This document shows positions 19,006-27,184 of a DNA stretch of 49,338 bases, piece by piece. A program made the translations under genes and the position numbers. Numbering within the stretch: position 1 is the stretch's first letter; every line of letters starts with the position of its first letter. Source of the DNA: Planctomycetota bacterium (GTDB taxonomy: Bacteria > Planctomycetota > UBA1135 > GCA-002686595); NCBI GenBank assembly GCA_029259595.1, contig JAJDEW010000127.1:1-49338 (forward strand), given 5' to 3'. Under the pieces are notes generated by a model, which did not search any database, was not told the origin of the DNA, and worked only from the letters and a program-made list of their open reading frames with translations.

Positions 19006-20244
19006 TCAGTCGCGGTGGCTCTGGACGATGACCGCTGAGTTGATCCCGAGCATGCCGAAGGACATGTTCAGGATCGTGTCGATGCGGCCGACGTCCCGAG
19101 GGGTGTTCGCGACGAGATTCTTGACCTCGCACTCCGGATCGAGCGCGTCGAGGTTGATCGTGGGGTGGACGACGCCGTCCGCGAGAGACGGCAGGTTTCC
19201 GGCCAGCTCGAGCGCGCCGGCGGCGCCCATGGCGTGGCCGATGAAGCTCTTCGTGTTGTTGATGTAGACGTCTTCGGCATCCCCGAAGACCTCGCGGATC
19301 GCACGGCACTCGATGACGTCGCCGGAGGAGGTGGACGTGGCGTGCGTCGAGACGAGGTCGACGTCCTGTGCCCCGATCCCCGCGCTCGCGAGCGCGGCCC
19401 GCAGGCAGGCGTTCTGACCCGCGGCATCGGGCAGGACGAAGTCGGTTCCGTCGGAGTTCACGCCGTGCCCGATCACCTCGGCCACGATGCGCGCGCCGCG
19501 CGCGAGCGCGTCGTCGCGCCGCTCGAGCGCGAAGAGGCAGCCGCCCTCGGCGACGACGATGCCGTTGCGTTCCTTGTCGAACGGGCGCGAGGCCTTGGCG
19601 GGGTCGGCGTGCTCGGCCAGCGCGCCCTGGGCGCGGAAGCTGGCGAAGATGCCGAAGGTGCGGATGCTCTCCGAGATGCCGCCCCCGAGCGCGAAGTCGA
19701 TCTCGCCGAGCTGCAGCATCTGCATGCCCTGGATCAGACCCAGGTTGCCGGCCGCACAGGCACCGCCCAGGCTGTAGGCGGGCCCCTTGACGCCCAGGTT
19801 CAGCGTGATCTCGCCGGCCGGGTTGTTGGCCACCGTGCGCGGATTGTGGTGGTGCGACCAGTAGCGCAGGTCGTAGTCGTACTGGCTGACGTCGTAGATC
19901 TCGTTCTCGGTCTCGACGTTGCCGTGCTCGGTGATGCCCGTGTAGATGCCGATCCGCTGCGGATCGTAGCGCGCGAGCTCGACGCTCGCGTCGGCCACGG
20001 CCTCGTTGGCGCAGTACACCGCGATGCTTCCGGCACGCGTCCCGCGTCGAACTTCCTTCTTCTTCTGGTAGCGCAGCGGATCGAAGTCGCAGACGCCGGC
20101 CAGGGTCTTGCCGACGTATCGGATCTCGTAGTCCGTCACACCGGATCGCCCGGCGAGCAGATTGGCGCGGTACTCCGCGAGGGAGTTGCCGTTGGGGCTG
20201 GTCAGCCCCAGACCCGTGATGACGACGCGCGGCAGGTCAGCCAT
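19006..20244 (-). CDS. FabF/KAS II-type beta-ketoacyl-ACP synthase
   Basis: This 412-aa condensing enzyme extends an acyl-ACP with malonyl-ACP. The catalytic triad is Cys163 in GGACAAGNLG, His301 in STHATSTSSGD and His337 in GHAMGAAG, with the conserved Lys332 in NTKSFIGH. A segment around residues 117-143 (RYWSHHHNPRTVANN) differs from housekeeping FabF and may shape the substrate pocket. The ATG overlaps the end of the regulator gene by 8 bp. No chain-length-factor partner is seen. It is probably the chain-building enzyme of the operon. Confidence 0.9.
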   Translation of the reverse strand: MADLPRVVITGLGLTSPNGNSLAEYRANLLAGRSGVTDYEIRYVGKTLAGVCDFDPLRYQKKKEVRRGTRAGSIAVYCANEAVADASVELARYDPQRIGIYTGITEHGNVETENEIYDVSQYDYDLRYWSHHHNPRTVANNPAGEITLNLGVKGPAYSLGGACAAGNLGLIQGMQMLQLGEIDFALGGGISESIRTFGIFASFRAQGALAEHADPAKASRPFDKERNGIVVAEGGCLFALERRDDALARGARIVAEVIGHGVNSDGTDFVLPDAAGQNACLRAALASAGIGAQDVDLVSTHATSTSSGDVIECRAIREVFGDAEDVYINNTKSFIGHAMGAAGALELAGNLPSLADGVVHPTINLDALDPECEVKNLVANTPRDVGRIDTILNMSFGMLGINSAVIVQSHRD

Positions 20245-20914
20245 CGCGCTTGCCGTTGAGCGAAGGGTTGTTCGCGGCTGCCGCATGGGCGGCGAAGCCC
20301 GCTCCGAACATGCGTGCGGGCACGCCGACGCCGACCTTGAGGGCAGCATGGATGGCTCGCGAGAGCACGCTCTCGGAATCGCTCATCGCGTTCTGCACCG
20401 CAGAAAAGACCAGCTGCATCAGGGCGTCGCCGATCTCGCAGGTCGTGATGATCGAGCGAAGCGTGAGCACGCGCGGATCGCGCTCGCCGTGTCGCTCGGT
20501 GATGAAGTGCAAGGCCCGCTGCGCGGTCTGGTTGAACTGCTGGAAGACGACCTGCTCGCGGCGGCGAAACACCGTCGCCACGATCGACAACGCATTGCCG
20601 ACGGCAGTGTGCAGGTGGCAACGGCGCGAGCTGTCGAATTGCGAGGTGATCGCACCCCACTCCGCGAGCTCGTTCAGGGTCGCACTCGTCGCGCCGGCCG
20701 AGATCGAGAGCTCCTTCGCGATCTCCTTGCTGGAGAGGGGCCCCTTCGAGAGCACGAGCAGGCCCCACACCCGACCGTGGACGCGCTTGAACCCGAACGT
20801 CTTGAAGAAGAGCTCGAAGGTCGGGAGCTCCGCGAACAGCGGTTCTTCCAATTTCGGGCTGACGTCGGTCTGCGGGTCGGCGGCGAGGTCGGTGGGCGAC
20901 GAGGAGGAGCTCAT
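20237..20914 (-). CDS. GbsR/MarR-like transcriptional regulator
   Basis: This 225-aa winged-helix protein is similar in pattern to the GbsR branch of the MarR superfamily. The DNA-binding part is about residues 40-90, where GRVWGLLVLSKGPLSS leads into SAGATSATLNELAEWG. A helical C-terminal half (FRRREQVVFQQFNQTAQ) is probably for dimerisation. It is the first gene of the ole/FAS operon and overlaps the ketosynthase start by 8 bp. A 26-bp palindrome lies 19 bp upstream of its ATG, so autoregulation of the whole operon is the simplest model. The effector is unknown. Confidence 0.75.
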   Translation of the reverse strand: MSSSSSPTDLAADPQTDVSPKLEEPLFAELPTFELFFKTFGFKRVHGRVWGLLVLSKGPLSSKEIAKELSISAGATSATLNELAEWGAITSQFDSSRRCHLHTAVGNALSIVATVFRRREQVVFQQFNQTAQRALHFITERHGERDPRVLTLRSIITTCEIGDALMQLVFSAVQNAMSDSESVLSRAIHAALKVGVGVPARMFGAGFAAHAAAANNPSLNGKRDG

Positions 20915-20933
20915 GGGCGGATCCGTCGGGCCT

Positions 20934-20959
20934 TGGATTTCAGGAATTCCTGAAATCCA
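20934..20959. promoter_or_regulatory. 26-bp perfect palindrome, probable operator of the ole/FAS operon
   Basis: The half-site TGGATTTCAGGAA is followed immediately by its exact reverse complement, with GAATTC at the centre. It is AT-richer than its surroundings and lies 19 bp upstream of the regulator ATG, where a repressor would block RNA polymerase. Binding by the adjacent GbsR-like protein is inferred. Confidence 0.7.
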
Positions 20960-21382
20960 GAGAACGGGAGGCGGCGTTTTGCCACACGGAAGGGGTCCAT
21001 CCAAGGACGGGGAGCGGTTTTTTGGCGGCCGGAGCCCCGGGCCCCGCTCCCGCCCGGCCATCCCCCGAGCCCGGCCCGGCCAGGCGGCCACCCCGCGCGG
21101 CCGCCGCTCGTCGTCGGCCCCTCGCCCTGGGGGCCGCAAACCTCCCCCGCGCGCCCCCGCCCACCGGTCTTGGCCAACGAAACTGATCCGCTTGGGTGGT
21201 GTCCCCGAGGGCCGGAGTCGTTGCAGGAGCCGGACTTGGGATGCGCTCGCCACCGGGAAGGGCCCCGGTTCGAAAGACGGACGCGAGAAGCGCCGGTTGC
21301 GGCCTTTCCGCGGGGATCTTCACCGGATCCGAGCCGCCCGATCCCCACCAAGGCGGACCAGTCTGGCTAGGATGCCGCGTCG
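20960..21382. other. Divergent intergenic region
   Basis: These 423 bp lie between the ole/FAS operon and the plus-strand lipoprotein gene. They are very GC-rich with long C/G runs. I see no gene, tRNA or clear hairpin, and translations of the open frames are low complexity. Promoters for both directions are expected here, but none could be read with confidence. Confidence 0.4.
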
Positions 21383-22582
21383 ATGGCCGTTTCCGCCCGT
21401 ACCGCCCTGGCCCTCCTCGCCCTGCTCGTCACCGCCGGCTCCTGCCGGACCGTCGACCAGGCCTTGCTCGGCCTGCGCAGCGTGGCCGGCGGCATCCACA
21501 ACCGCCGACGGGCCGTTGGCGCCCAACCCTTCTTCCTGGCGGACGGACGTCTCGGGTTGGCCGCCAACGGTGCGCTGTGGCTCGAGGCGCGAGCACCCCG
21601 AGCCCCGGGGACGGCGCGCGAGGCGCGGGGTTGGCGGGCCGTCACCCCCCAGGCCTGGGAGATCGCGGATCCCGTGCCGCTCAGCCCCACACCCGGCGGC
21701 GGTAGCGCCCCGCTCGCGTTCGTCTCCGGCCGCGAACAGATCACCGCCGGCGGGGGTCACAACGATCATGTCTGGCAGCTCTACCGCCTCGATCTGGACG
21801 GGGACGCCACGAGCTGGCGGCGGCTCTCGCAATCCCGCCGGGCCGAGCACGGGCCCGCGCGTCTGCGCTCGGGCCCAGGCGCGCAGGGGCGGGACACGCT
21901 GCTCGTCTGGCGCCGGGACGAGTACGACGCTTGGGCCCTCGAGGGCGGTGCCTGGGGGCGCTCGGCCCTGTTCGAGGTCGATCCCGAGCGCGGTTGGGCG
22001 GCGCGCCTCACGCCTCCCCTGGCGTGGCCGATCGAGGGGACGGCCTGCGGGCCGGCGGGGGCCTGGGTGCTGTTCGCGGCGTCGGGGTCGCTCGGGCCCG
22101 CGCTCGAAGCCCCCGCGCAGAGCGACGCCGGCCCCACGCTCTGGCGGTTGGAGCTCGCGGGGGCGCGCGACGCGCGGGCTCTCGAGCCGCTGCTCTCGAA
22201 CGCGCGCTTGCCGGTCGTCTTCGACGGAGGCGAGCAGCTGGCCTTCGTGCGGTCGACGGCGGAGGGATGCGACGTCTGGTTGCAGGCGCTGGATCGCAAC
22301 GGGCGACCGAGCGCCGGGGCGCGTCCGCTGGGCCTCGCTGCCGCACCGATCCGGGCCTTCGCGATCTCGCCCGACGAAACGCGCCTCGTCTACACCGAGG
22401 AGCGCGCGGACGAGGGCCGCCGGGGTCGCCTTGTCGTGCGAGAGTGCGCGCTCTCCGCCGGCGCGCAGGTCAGCACGCTGGCTCGCCTGGACGTGCGAGA
22501 CGCGCGGCGCCACAAGCCGCTCGACGTCGTGAAGCCCTTCAGGTGGTGGTTTCGGCCGGACGCCTCACCGGGTTCGCGCTGA
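21383..22582 (+). CDS. Putative lipoprotein with propeller-like repeats
   Basis: No family was recognised with certainty. The 399-aa product has a hydrophobic N-terminus ending in a possible lipobox (TAGSC, Cys about residue 21). The body has recurring short blocks resembling TolB/WD40-like propeller blades, such as PLAFVSGREQITAG, LPVVFDGGEQLAFVRS and IRAFAISPDETRLVYTEE, each followed by a description of a residue-value pair. It would be anchored outside the cytoplasm. Its 3' end overlaps the convergent hydrolase gene by 44 bp. The link to the flanking lipid genes is unknown. Confidence 0.6.
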   Translation: MAVSARTALALLALLVTAGSCRTVDQALLGLRSVAGGIHNRRRAVGAQPFFLADGRLGLAANGALWLEARAPRAPGTAREARGWRAVTPQAWEIADPVPLSPTPGGGSAPLAFVSGREQITAGGGHNDHVWQLYRLDLDGDATSWRRLSQSRRAEHGPARLRSGPGAQGRDTLLVWRRDEYDAWALEGGAWGRSALFEVDPERGWAARLTPPLAWPIEGTACGPAGAWVLFAASGSLGPALEAPAQSDAGPTLWRLELAGARDARALEPLLSNARLPVVFDGGEQLAFVRSTAEGCDVWLQALDRNGRPSAGARPLGLAAAPIRAFAISPDETRLVYTEERADEGRRGRLVVRECALSAGAQVSTLARLDVRDARRHKPLDVVKPFRWWFRPDASPGSR

Positions 22583-23531
22583 AGTTCGCGGCGCCCGGGG
22601 CGAGGCGCACGCCAGTGGGAGGCTCGGGGGACGCCGGGGGACGTCGGGGTGCCAGCGTGCTCTCGTCGCGGCGCAGAGCGGGTTGGTCGCCGAGCGAGGC
22701 GAAGAAGCCCTCGGCCAGCCGATTCGCGACGTCGTAGCTCGCCGTCCAGAAGTGGTCGACGTCCACGAGCGGATGGAAGCGAGCCTGCGGCAGGACACGC
22801 GCGAAGGCCTCTCGGTAGGCGCTTTCCGAGCGTGCGTCGTCGAGCCGCAACAGGCGGTCGCCGCGGCCGTAGACCACCAGCGCGTTCAGCCCGGGCAGGC
22901 GCAACTTCGCGAGCGGACGCAGGAGCGCGTACTCGAACGCGAGGCGCCACGTGCGCGCGCGCTCGTAGCGCAGGATCCCGAAGTGGTCGCGCGACTTGTC
23001 GACGCCGGGGAAGAGCCTCGCGTTCGTCGCGAACAACAGCCCGCGCAGGTCGAACGGGTGCCGCGGTCGCAGCCCCGGCGGCGCGGCCCAGGCGTTGTTC
23101 CAGAGCTCGCGGGGCGTCGCGATCGTGCGCAGGTCCGGCATGGGGTTGAAGAGCGTGACGGCGTCGAGCGCACCCGGCACCCGCTCGGCGGCGACGAGCA
23201 GCGGAATCGCGCCGAAGCAGTCGCCCATGCCGACCAGCGTTCCCTGGGTTCGCGCGCGCACGTGCGCCAGCGCCGCGCGCGCATCCTCCAGCGCGTGCCG
23301 GACGCAGAAGTTGCCCGAGCTCGTCCCATGGCCGCGGTAGTCGAAGGTCGCGAGCGTCCAGCCGGCTCGGTTCAGCCCGCGGAAGTAGGCGACCTGCTGC
23401 AAGCCGCTGCCCCCGATCAGGGGCGGCACGAACACGGTTCCCCGTGGCGTCACTGCGCGCGGCGGCGCGATGCGGAGCGCCGCGATCCGGTCGCCAGCGA
23501 CCGCGACGCGCTCCCTCTGGATGCGGCCCAT
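22539..23531 (-). CDS. Alpha/beta hydrolase with Cys nucleophile (G-x-C-x-G)
   Basis: This 330-aa alpha/beta-fold protein carries Cys105 at the nucleophile elbow (GDCFGA, G-x-C-x-G) where most relatives have Ser. The rest of the triad looks intact: Asp in VYGRGDRLL and His in VDVDHFW. A Cys nucleophile is known in polyhydroxyalkanoate synthases and in some acyl transferases, so an acyl-transfer role is possible. The C-terminal ~45 residues are Pro/Arg-rich and unlike the family. It lies 32 bp downstream of the ATP-grasp gene, in the probable oleA operon. Confidence 0.7.
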   Translation of the reverse strand: MGRIQRERVAVAGDRIAALRIAPPRAVTPRGTVFVPPLIGGSGLQQVAYFRGLNRAGWTLATFDYRGHGTSSGNFCVRHALEDARAALAHVRARTQGTLVGMGDCFGAIPLLVAAERVPGALDAVTLFNPMPDLRTIATPRELWNNAWAAPPGLRPRHPFDLRGLLFATNARLFPGVDKSRDHFGILRYERARTWRLAFEYALLRPLAKLRLPGLNALVVYGRGDRLLRLDDARSESAYREAFARVLPQARFHPLVDVDHFWTASYDVANRLAEGFFASLGDQPALRRDESTLAPRRPPASPEPPTGVRLAPGAANFSANPVRRPAETTT

Positions 23532-23563
23532 CGCCCCTTATCTAAGGAGCGGCCGCGCCCGAC

Positions 23564-24601
23564 TCAAACTTCGCTCCTGAGTTTCCATTCGGTCGGGTAA
23601 TCCAGGCCGAGCTTCAGGATCCGCTGGATCAGGTCGGGATACTCGATTCCTCCGGCCTCGGCCGAGTCCGCGAAGTCCTCGCCATAGGTCAGATCCGGGT
23701 TGGGGTTGGCCTCCAGCACGTAGAGCCGGCCGTCGGGGCGCATGCGCAGGTCCATGCGCGCATACCCGGACAGGTCGAGGGCGCGGTAGGTGGCCTTCGC
23801 GATCCGCGCGATCTCGCGCTCCAGCTCGGGTGCGAGGTTCTCGGCCCGGCGGTTGCGGACGCCCATGCGGCGCTGATAGTCGATGTCCCACTTGATGCGG
23901 CGCGTGGCGATGCGTGGCGCGCCCTTCGGGAGGTTCGGGATGAAGAGCTCCCAGACCGGGAAGGACGTGAGGCGCCGGTTGCCAAGCACACCGACGTAGA
24001 ACTCGCGCCCCTCGATGTACTCCTCGGCGATCGCGTCGGTCTCGACGGTGTCGTGGATGTACTCGATGCGCTCCTGGAGCTTGTCGTCATCGTGCACGAT
24101 CGAGGCGCGCGAGATGCCCAGCGAAGCTTCCTCGTTGACCGACTTCACGAAGAGCGGGAACTCGAGGTCGTGCGGCCGACGGGTGAACTTCTCGCGTGGG
24201 AAGACGTGGAAGGCGGGAACCGGCACGCCCTGGTCGCGCAGGATGTGTTTCGAGAGCGCCTTGTCGCGGGCCAGCGTCAGTCCGCGCGGATTGCAGCCGG
24301 TGTAGGTCAGCTTCGACAGCTCGTAGTAGCTCGCGACGTGCTGGTCGTAGGTCGCGGCACCGAGGAACTCGACGATCAGGTTGAAGATGATGTCGGGCTC
24401 GTATTCGAAGGCCGCGCGGCGCACGACGTCGATGTCCCCGTCCAGTCCGAGCGCCTCAGCCTCGTGCCCGAGCTCGCGCAGGGCCTGAATGACGTCGAAC
24501 TCGGTGCGGAAGTCCTTGATCGCGTGATCGGAGAGGCCCTCGATCGAATCGGGCGGTACGAGTTCCTCGTGACAGGCGAGCAGGACGCGGAGCTTCTTCA
24601 T
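23564..24601 (-). CDS. ATP-grasp ligase (D-Ala-D-Ala ligase-like)
   Basis: This 345-aa ATP-grasp enzyme would join a carboxylate to an amine or other nucleophile through an acyl phosphate. It shows the LARDKALSKHILRDQGVPVP segment (first part LARDKALSKHIL), the ATP-binding Lys in FPLFVKSVNEEASLGI, EEYIEGREFYVGVLG and the metal-binding YVLEANPNPDL. It resembles D-alanine ligases but lacks clear substrate-specificity residues, and no cell-wall genes are nearby. The ATG at 24601 is the only start preceding a good N-terminal strand (MKKLRVLLACHEE). It is probably co-transcribed with oleA. The substrate is unknown. Confidence 0.75.
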   Translation of the reverse strand: MKKLRVLLACHEELVPPDSIEGLSDHAIKDFRTEFDVIQALRELGHEAEALGLDGDIDVVRRAAFEYEPDIIFNLIVEFLGAATYDQHVASYYELSKLTYTGCNPRGLTLARDKALSKHILRDQGVPVPAFHVFPREKFTRRPHDLEFPLFVKSVNEEASLGISRASIVHDDDKLQERIEYIHDTVETDAIAEEYIEGREFYVGVLGNRRLTSFPVWELFIPNLPKGAPRIATRRIKWDIDYQRRMGVRNRRAENLAPELEREIARIAKATYRALDLSGYARMDLRMRPDGRLYVLEANPNPDLTYGEDFADSAEAGGIEYPDLIQRILKLGLDYPTEWKLRSEV

Positions 24602-24742
24602 GCGGTGCGGATTCCAGGAGCGGGTCGTTCGGAGTGAAGGGCGTTCGTGAGCGGTCGTGGCAGGGGCGCTGGCGTGCAGGCGCACGAAAACGACATCCCC
24701 GGGGCCCGACGCTGTCGACGCGCCTGGCGTCCTTGCGCTCGC

Positions 24743-25780
24743 TCACCAGTGGACGCCGAGCATCATGCAGTTCAGGCCGCTGCCGATGCCGAGGAGCGCG
24801 ACGCGGTGACCGGGCTCGATCCGGCCGGCCTCGAGCGCCAACGAGAAGCCGAGCGGGAGCGAGACCGAGCCGATGTTGCCGAGCGTCTCGACGGTCGGGA
24901 AGTCGCGCGCCGGATCGAGCGCGAGTGTTTCGAACAAGAGGCGCCGGTGCGCGGAGCCGACCTGGTGGGTCACGACGCGATCGATCGAGGCGCGCGTCCA
25001 TTCGAGCTCGTGCAGGAAGACGTCGAACGTGCGCGCGGCCAGCTCGTTGCCCGCGACCAGGAGGGCCTCGGAGTCGGTTTCCATCCAGAGGCCGTCACCG
25101 CTCGCCGCGCGATCGCCCTGGCACAGGACGTTGTGCTCGGTCGCGGTCAGTACCGCACCGCCGACCAAGCGCCGATCGCTATCATCCTGTGCGGCGCGTT
25201 CGAGCACCACGGCCGCCGCGCCCGCCCCGATCGTGAGCGAGGCGAAGGCCGCCTTGAAGCGCTCGCGCGTCATGTTCTCGTCGGCGAGGACCGCGCGCAG
25301 CGTCTCTTCGACGAGCGGACCGCCGTCCTCGCCGGCGACGACGAGCGCCGCCTCGATCGCGCCGCTCTCGATCATGTGTGCGGCGACGACCATCGCGTTG
25401 GCGACACCGAGGCAGGCGTTCGAGAGGTCGAAGACGGTGCACGCCGCGGGTAGCTCGAGCGCGCGATGGACGACGGTGGCCGTCGCCGGCTCGAGGAAAT
25501 CGCGACACACCGAAGCGTGGATCAAGGCGCCGATCTTCGCGCGGGAAAGACCCGAGCGTTCGAGCGCATCCAGGCCGGCGCGGGTCGCCGCCTCGCTCGG
25601 CCGCACTTTTTCGTCGTAGAAGCGGCGCTCCCGAATCCCGGTCATCAGCTCGAGTCGGCCAGGACGCAGCCGCAAGCGGTCGTAGAGCGGTGCCAGGCGC
25701 TCTTCCAGCTCGAGCGAGGTGACCACGCGCGTGGGCAGGGCGTGGCCAAAAGCGGCGATACGGACGTCGTGAAAGCGCAT
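24743..25780 (-). CDS. oleA: OleA, head-to-head acyl-CoA condensing enzyme
   Basis: This 345-aa thiolase-fold enzyme condenses two fatty acyl-CoAs to a 2-alkyl-3-ketoacid, the first step of head-to-head olefin synthesis. The catalytic Cys123 is in SNACLGV, with His in THQVGSAH and Asn in LGNIGS. Glu97 in CRDFLEPAT lies 26 residues before the Cys, the same spacing as the functionally important Glu117/Cys143 pair of Xanthomonas OleA. The N-terminal stretch LRLRPGRLELMTGIRERRF is also OleA-like and unlike FabH. It is divergent from dinB and heads a second operon separate from oleBCD, 4-5 kb away. Confidence 0.88.
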   Translation of the reverse strand: MRFHDVRIAAFGHALPTRVVTSLELEERLAPLYDRLRLRPGRLELMTGIRERRFYDEKVRPSEAATRAGLDALERSGLSRAKIGALIHASVCRDFLEPATATVVHRALELPAACTVFDLSNACLGVANAMVVAAHMIESGAIEAALVVAGEDGGPLVEETLRAVLADENMTRERFKAAFASLTIGAGAAAVVLERAAQDDSDRRLVGGAVLTATEHNVLCQGDRAASGDGLWMETDSEALLVAGNELAARTFDVFLHELEWTRASIDRVVTHQVGSAHRRLLFETLALDPARDFPTVETLGNIGSVSLPLGFSLALEAGRIEPGHRVALLGIGSGLNCMMLGVHW

Positions 25781-25880
25781 GTCGGCGCGAAAAACGGGGG
25801 ACCAAGGTAGCGAGGGCAACGGTTGTTGCAACGCCCATGGTTGACGGAATCGCCGCCGGGGGGGCACCCTCTTGAGGACG

Positions 25881-27128
25881 ATGGCAGTCGAAGACCCCCC
25901 GATTCTGCACGTCGACATGGACGCGTTCTATGCGTCCATCGAGATCCGCGACCAACCGTCGCTGGCCGGGCAACCGGTCTGTGTCGGCGGGCGAGCGGAC
26001 CGTCGTGGCGTCATTTCCGCGGCCAGCTACGAGGCTCGGCGCTTCGGCGTGCACTCGGCGATGCCGACTTCGCGCGCCCAGCAGTTGTGCCCGAACCTCG
26101 TGCTCCTGCCGCCGGACTTCGACAAGTACACCGAGGTCAGCCGGCAGATCATGCGCATCTTCCGGCGCTTCACGCCGCAGGTCGAGCCGCTCTCACTCGA
26201 CGAGGCTTTCCTGGACGTCGCCGCCTCGCGTCGGCTCTTCGGGACACCGCTCGAAATCGGCAAGCGCATCAAGTCCGAGATCCTCAAGGAGACCGGACTC
26301 GTCGCTTCGATCGGCGTCGCGCCCTCGAAGTTCTTGGCCAAGCTGGCCTCCGACCTGGACAAGCCCGACGGCTTTCGTGTCATCCGCGCCCACGAGATCC
26401 GCGAGGTGCTGGATCCGTTGCCGGTCTCGAAGATCTTCGGAATCGGGCCACGTTCGGCCAAGCGCCTCGAAAGCCTCGGCGTGCGGACCGTCGGCGACCT
26501 CGCGTCCCAGGACAAGCAGGTCGTGTTGCGTGAGTTCGGAACGAGCGGAGCCTGGGTGCATGACCTGGCGCACGGCATCGATCCACGTCGCGTGACGCCG
26601 AATCGGGTCGAGAAGTCGCACGGGATGGAGCGGACCTTCACCGACGACATCGCCGATCGCGAGGAACTGCGCCTGTTCCTCTACGAGTTCTGCGAAGAGG
26701 TCTCCTACGAGCTGCGCCACCGCGGCCTGCGCGGTCGCACGATCACGCTCAAGGCGCGCTTCGCCGACTTCAAGACGGTCACGCGCTCGAAGACGCTCGA
26801 CATTCCGATCAACGTGGGCAAGCGCATCTACTCGACCGCTCGCGAGCTCCTCGAGCGCGTGCGGCCCGGGCCGTTGCGCTTGCTGGGCGTTCAGATCTCG
26901 AACCTCGAGGACGTCCGCGCTCCGATACAGAACGAGCTCTTCGCCGACGCCGAGCTGCACGCTCTGCCGCGGCTCGAAGGCGGCGGCGACGTCCGCCAAG
27001 AGCGGGCGACGAAGGCCCTGGACAGCCTGCGCGAGCGCTTCGGACGCGGCACCGTGCTCCCCGCGAGCCTGCTCGGCCGCGAGCCCGCCCGCACCTTCGC
27101 CCGTCCGGACGAGCTGCGCACGGAGTAG
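25881..27128 (+). CDS. dinB: DNA polymerase IV (Y-family)
   Basis: This 415-aa lesion-bypass polymerase shows all Y-family marks: the metal-binding DMDAFYASIE near the start, the steric-gate region, the catalytic SLDEAFLDV, the helix-hairpin-helix stretch (SKIFGIGPRSAKRLESLGV) and the little-finger domain. The C-terminal ~45 residues past the little finger lack a clear beta-clamp motif. ATG 25881 is chosen because GAGG lies 4-7 nt upstream. An in-frame TTG at 25872 is less likely. No LexA-type box was recognised upstream. Confidence 0.93.
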   Translation: MAVEDPPILHVDMDAFYASIEIRDQPSLAGQPVCVGGRADRRGVISAASYEARRFGVHSAMPTSRAQQLCPNLVLLPPDFDKYTEVSRQIMRIFRRFTPQVEPLSLDEAFLDVAASRRLFGTPLEIGKRIKSEILKETGLVASIGVAPSKFLAKLASDLDKPDGFRVIRAHEIREVLDPLPVSKIFGIGPRSAKRLESLGVRTVGDLASQDKQVVLREFGTSGAWVHDLAHGIDPRRVTPNRVEKSHGMERTFTDDIADREELRLFLYEFCEEVSYELRHRGLRGRTITLKARFADFKTVTRSKTLDIPINVGKRIYSTARELLERVRPGPLRLLGVQISNLEDVRAPIQNELFADAELHALPRLEGGGDVRQERATKALDSLRERFGRGTVLPASLLGREPARTFARPDELRTE

Positions 27129-27134
27129 GGTCGA

Positions 27135-27151
27135 CGAACCCACCGGGTTCG
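27135..27151. terminator. Hairpin between convergent dinB and ferredoxin genes
   Basis: CGAACCC pairs with GGGTTCG around an ACC loop, in the 56-bp gap between two convergent stops. No T-run follows. A bidirectional terminator role is inferred. Confidence 0.4.
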
Positions 27152-27184
27152 CGCACTTCCGGGCTTCTCTCGTCGGTCCGCGAC

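Noticed and set aside
22539..22582. 44-bp overlap of convergent genes as a sign of a wrong gene call
   Set aside because: Both frames have good evidence upstream; only the unstructured tails overlap, so I kept both and note that one stop may be later than the functional end.
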